Origin: Oligoflexus sp.
Lineage (GTDB): Bacteria; Bdellovibrionota_B; Oligoflexia; Oligoflexales; Oligoflexaceae
DNA length: 8,169 nucleotides
Assembly (NCBI GenBank): GCA_030151925.1
Contig: JASLCY010000163.1
Span: 1 to 8,169 of the forward strand
Direction: 5' to 3'
Part shown: piece after piece, positions 5,131 to 8,169 of the stretch
How positions within the stretch are numbered: position 1 is the first letter of the stretch
Layout: each line of letters starts with the position of its first letter
Translations under genes and position numbers: made by a program
Notes under the pieces: model-generated
What the model saw: the letters and a program-made list of their open reading frames with translations, nothing else
Told to the model about the DNA's origin: nothing
Databases searched by the model: none

Positions 5131-6549
5131 TTGCTCTCATTTGCGAAATTTTCCGCATTTCCCCTGGCCATGATCATTCTTTCTGCCAATGCTTGCTCTG
5201 ATCGGCGTGATAAGGCGGACAACCAGGCCCCGATTCATTCCGCGGAATCGGCGGCCGTCTCCGCATCGGAAGCTTCGCAGGATCAGGCCGGATCGAATCC
5301 GACCGACGACGCCGACGCGTCTCAGGGATCTTCGGAACAGTCTCAGGTCGAAGACACGTCCTCCGCAGCGAACGGGAACCATGAAAACGCGCCGGCTTTC
5401 GTGAACGTCAAAGGCCGGGACATAGTCGACGGCAGCGGAAAGAAGCTCTTCCTCAAAGGCATAAATCTCGGGAACTGGCTCGTCTGGGAAGGTTATATCA
5501 TGGTCGGAGACTATGAATACCGAACGCATTCCCAGATCCTCCAATCGCTGACCCAGGCCTTTCAAAGCGCTGAGAAAGCGGCCCAATTCGAATATGAGTG
5601 GCGCCTCCACTACGTCGACGAGAAGGCGATCGCCGACCTCAAGGCCCTTGGTTTCAATGCGGTCCGAGCCCCTTTCAACTATAAGCTGTTCTGGCAAAAT
5701 CAAGCCCTCAGCGATGAGGGATTTGAGTTCTTCGATAATCTCGTCACGATTTGCCGGAAGTACGGCCTGTATGTGCTGCCGGTGATGCATGGGGCGCCCG
5801 GTTACCAAAACCCTGGCGATCATTCGGATAATGTCGATTCAAACGCCTCGCACCCCAGGGACAGCGTTCGTTTCTGGGATGGGGACAACGCTGCGATAGC
5901 AGCCAAGGTTTGGCAGCATTTTGCATCGCGCTATAAGGGCGAGCCGACGATTCTGGGTTACGACCTCATTAACGAACCCGTGCCCCAGCCCGGTCGGGAG
6001 TATGAACTTCTCCCCTCGCTCGTGACCTTGAGGAACGCGATCCGATCGGTCGACACCCAGCATCTGATCGTAGCCGAAGGCAATTGGTGGGGCTCGGACC
6101 TCAGCAAGCTGGACTGGACGGATAAGACCGTTCGAAGCAGCACGGGCATCTCGCAGCCATGGGACAATAAACTCGTCTATGAGATCCATCACTACGGACC
6201 TCTCGCCGACACCGTGGGACGCGAAGCCCTGACGAACCGCCTGAACATTCCATTGATCCTCGGTGAGTTCGGCGAGACCGACGATCAGAACTTGAGGGAC
6301 ATCAGTCTCTGGTCCCAGAAAACGTTGGCAGGAAGCTTCCCCTGGACTTTCAAGAAAATCTCGCACGACAAGGCCCTCTGGACCATACCGATGAACGATG
6401 GTTACAGACGCGTGACGGATTATATTCGCGAAGGCGGAACGCCGCCCAGCGATGCTTATGACGTCATGCTCAAATTTGCCCGTGAGAATATTCGCAACGG
6501 GCAGCCCGATGTAACGTGGCAACAATCTTTTTATGATAGCGTCAAGTAA
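5131..6549 (+). CDS. GH5-family glycoside hydrolase, predicted surface lipoprotein
   Basis: Predicted 472-aa exported hydrolase of a beta-linked polysaccharide (cellulase family GH5, retaining, TIM barrel). The TTG start at 5131 has GAGG (5121-5124) 6 nt upstream and yields a hydrophobic signal peptide ending in SANAC (Cys22, weak lipobox). An acidic Ser/Ala/Asp/Gln linker follows to about residue 88, like that of the upstream lipoprotein. The catalytic domain (about 90-450) opens with KGINLGNWLVWEG. It has the conserved Arg in NAVRAP (R179), HGAPGYQN at 220-227, the acid/base in the NEP motif (E282), the EIHHY motif (351-355), the nucleophile in ILGEFGE (E379) and a late aromatic in FPWTFKK (W405). 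All expected catalytic residues are present. The motifs recall both endoglucanases and exo-1,3-glucanases, so the substrate (cellulose, mixed-linkage or beta-1,3-glucan) is left open. It ends 2 nt from the stop of the convergent hydrolase gene. Confidence 0.92.
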   Translation: MLSFAKFSAFPLAMIILSANACSDRRDKADNQAPIHSAESAAVSASEASQDQAGSNPTDDADASQGSSEQSQVEDTSSAANGNHENAPAFVNVKGRDIVDGSGKKLFLKGINLGNWLVWEGYIMVGDYEYRTHSQILQSLTQAFQSAEKAAQFEYEWRLHYVDEKAIADLKALGFNAVRAPFNYKLFWQNQALSDEGFEFFDNLVTICRKYGLYVLPVMHGAPGYQNPGDHSDNVDSNASHPRDSVRFWDGDNAAIAAKVWQHFASRYKGEPTILGYDLINEPVPQPGREYELLPSLVTLRNAIRSVDTQHLIVAEGNWWGSDLSKLDWTDKTVRSSTGISQPWDNKLVYEIHHYGPLADTVGREALTNRLNIPLILGEFGETDDQNLRDISLWSQKTLAGSFPWTFKKISHDKALWTIPMNDGYRRVTDYIREGGTPPSDAYDVMLKFARENIRNGQPDVTWQQSFYDSVK

Positions 6550-6551
6550 AA

Positions 6552-8169
6552 CTAGTCTTGCTTTTTGGTCAGACGCATCGAGTCGACGAGCAGCGCGATC
6601 TCGTGCCCCGAATCAAAGGTAAACTGGACGCCTTTGATCCTTTGGCTGCTCACACCGAAATCGGCAAGTTCGAAGCGGCTGGTCTGGTAAAGCACCGGGA
6701 TATACTCATAATAGACCTCCGGCTTCTGCGCCCCGATCTGCGCGAAGTAATCGGAGTACCAGTTCTCGAGCTCAACGTAGTCCTGGATCTTCACGCTTTT
6801 GGTCAACGAACCATCTTCGAGGACCAGTGCGACCTTAAAGCTGTTATCGAGTTCGACCGGACCGCAGGTCGGCTGGAAATTCTTATCGAGAGTAAAACAG
6901 GGCTTACGCGACGCCAGGCCGATGTCGAGCGTCCAATAACCTTCCCCTGACGTCACCTGACTCAACGGAAGGAAAACGGACCGGCCCTGGGTCGAACCCT
7001 GCCCTTCGATGACGGCCGCGTTGCGGATCAGGGAGTCTTCATCAAGCTCGGCTTTGTAACCATAAGGGGCAAGGGCCGCAGATTGGAGTTTGATGCTGTC
7101 GGCGACGTGCTGCTGAAGCGTCGTGATCTTCAGATCACCCGATGAGCTTGCCGTTTTCACAAAACCGTCCGCATCGAAAACCGACTTGGAATCGGTAGCG
7201 ACATAGTATTGGCGACTGGTATCGGCCAGGCTTGAAACCTGGCGAGGGAGACGGTACTGAGGATCGAAGACATGATCGAGCTTATTCGCCTTGCCGTTGC
7301 CGAGGTTGGCATCGAAAAAGGCGAGCAGGAGGCCTCTTTCGATATCGATCTGCTGGGTCGAGCCCGTCAGCCCCATGCGAGCCGTAGGCGCCTGGCTCAA
7401 CCAGTCGGAGACCAGAGGAGCGGTGCTGGTGTCCCAGAGAGGTTTTTGATCGCCTACGCAGGCGTGCGGCGCATCCGAAACCTGCCACTGCGAATTGAAG
7501 AAGTTATGGTTTGCGCCCCAAACCACGAAAACCGATTTCGGCAGGCCGTCGTTGATATTGGCGAGCATGCGTTCATAAGGATTTACGCCGGCGAAATCGG
7601 AGACGTCGTTGTCGCATCCTGGTATCAGCACGTTCCAGGCAACGCCGGCCGCCTCGATTTTACGGCTGCCCTCGTTCGTCCCCATATCGACGGGACCGAT
7701 CTCGAACACGCCTCCGAACTTCAATCCGGGTATACGCGCCTTCCACTTCGAGGACGAAGGGCTGTTGTTATAGATATTATAAGCGTAACGCACGCCCTCG
7801 CCGCCTCGCGAATGCCCCATGAGGCCGACCTTGCTGAGATCGATCCGGCCTTTGAAATCCACGTCCTGATCAAACGTCAGATTCGAATTGCGGCCATCCC
7901 GCGACCACTTGTAAAGCTCTTCGATATGCCGAAGCACGAGATTGCCTCGCGCATAGACCAGTCCTTCGTCGCTTCCGTCGCCATCACGTCCGGTGATGCC
8001 TCGGTTGGCATTGATCGAGGCCACGATATAACCGTGCGAAGCGAGCAGGCGCGCGCTGTCGTCGTAACCGCGATAACTCGGAGACTCTATGAATTTGGTC
8101 GGGCAACGGCCGTTGGTCGTGAAGCTGACGCTGACGTCGAGGCGAGGGTTCCCCTCCCCTGTTTCGAGT
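6552..8169 (-). CDS. large alpha/beta hydrolase, 5' end beyond window
   Basis: An open minus-strand frame runs from the stop at 6552 to the right edge; 538 codons are visible and the N-terminus is off-window. A GTG at 8024 is in frame, but the 48 codons upstream (RCPTKFIESPSYRGYDDSAR and LLASHGYIVASINANRG across the GTG) are clearly hydrolase fold, so 8024 is not the start. Counting from that GTG, the nucleophile elbow is GHSRGGEG (70-77, Ser72), PGCDNDVSD (135-143) holds a probable acid residue and GANHNFF (170-176) holds the likely catalytic His173. The family includes esterases, lipases and dienelactone/PAF-acetylhydrolase-like enzymes. After about residue 250 comes a beta-rich region ending in SRFELADFGV and IKGVQFTFDSGHEIALLVDS, a pattern seen in jelly-roll carbohydrate-binding-like modules. 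Secretion cannot be judged without the N-terminus. Next to a GH5 gene, a polysaccharide de-esterifying role is possible but inferred. Confidence 0.85.
   Translation of the reverse strand, partial: LETGEGNPRLDVSVSFTTNGRCPTKFIESPSYRGYDDSARLLASHGYIVASINANRGITGRDGDGSDEGLVYARGNLVLRHIEELYKWSRDGRNSNLTFDQDVDFKGRIDLSKVGLMGHSRGGEGVRYAYNIYNNSPSSSKWKARIPGLKFGGVFEIGPVDMGTNEGSRKIEAAGVAWNVLIPGCDNDVSDFAGVNPYERMLANINDGLPKSVFVVWGANHNFFNSQWQVSDAPHACVGDQKPLWDTSTAPLVSDWLSQAPTARMGLTGSTQQIDIERGLLLAFFDANLGNGKANKLDHVFDPQYRLPRQVSSLADTSRQYYVATDSKSVFDADGFVKTASSSGDLKITTLQQHVADSIKLQSAALAPYGYKAELDEDSLIRNAAVIEGQGSTQGRSVFLPLSQVTSGEGYWTLDIGLASRKPCFTLDKNFQPTCGPVELDNSFKVALVLEDGSLTKSVKIQDYVELENWYSDYFAQIGAQKPEVYYEYIPVLYQTSRFELADFGVSSQRIKGVQFTFDSGHEIALLVDSMRLTKKQD

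Noticed and set aside
5137..6525. Long antisense open frames opposite the GH5 gene
   Set aside because: Arg-rich, motif-free translations typical of the reverse strand of GC-rich coding sequence; the GH5 frame has all catalytic motifs.
6543..6565. CAAG/CTTG hairpin plus T5 at the GH5 and hydrolase junction as a terminator
   Set aside because: Only a 4-bp stem with a 10-nt loop; too weak to support.

Overview
The window (8,169 bp, moderately GC-rich, mixed ATG/GTG/TTG starts with purine-rich ribosome binding sites) looks like chromosomal DNA of a Gram-negative bacterium. Two predicted lipoproteins with long acidic Ser/Pro/Asp linkers, an orphan exopolysaccharide-priming enzyme and secreted polysaccharide-active proteins would suit a Bdellovibrionota/Oligoflexia-like or deltaproteobacterial lineage. 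That placement is a guess from style, not from a marker gene.

Layout, left to right. (1) The 3' part of a tRNA-Ala(UGC), cut by the window edge, followed at once by a textbook intrinsic terminator. (2) A plus-strand RluA-family pseudouridine synthase. (3) A short leader with two hairpins, then a plus-strand monotopic phosphoglycosyl transferase (PF02397 type). The second hairpin overlaps the best ribosome binding site. (4) A minus-strand pair: a TetR-family repressor followed by a class A FAD aromatic monooxygenase, probably an autoregulated detoxification or drug-inactivation unit. (5) A 260-bp divergent intergenic region with an AT-rich operator-like block, a plausible sigma70 promoter and a perfect 20-bp palindrome. 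(6) A plus-strand lipoprotein gene broken by a one-base frameshift; its C-terminal domain resembles a Cys-rich double-psi beta-barrel of the expansin type. (7) A structured intergenic region, then a plus-strand lipoprotein with a GH5 glycoside hydrolase domain. (8) A minus-strand large alpha/beta hydrolase that runs off the right edge. No gene-free stretch exceeds 300 bp.

How the genes fit together: the right half (expansin-like lipoprotein, GH5 lipoprotein, alpha/beta hydrolase with a possible carbohydrate-binding C-terminus) reads as a small locus for attacking an external polysaccharide from the cell surface. The TetR/monooxygenase pair is a separate cassette. The two convergent gene pairs end only 2-3 nt apart. 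I see no phage, insertion sequence, CRISPR array or complete new defence system. The observations most worth checking are the frameshifted expansin-like lipoprotein and the structured elements in the leaders.
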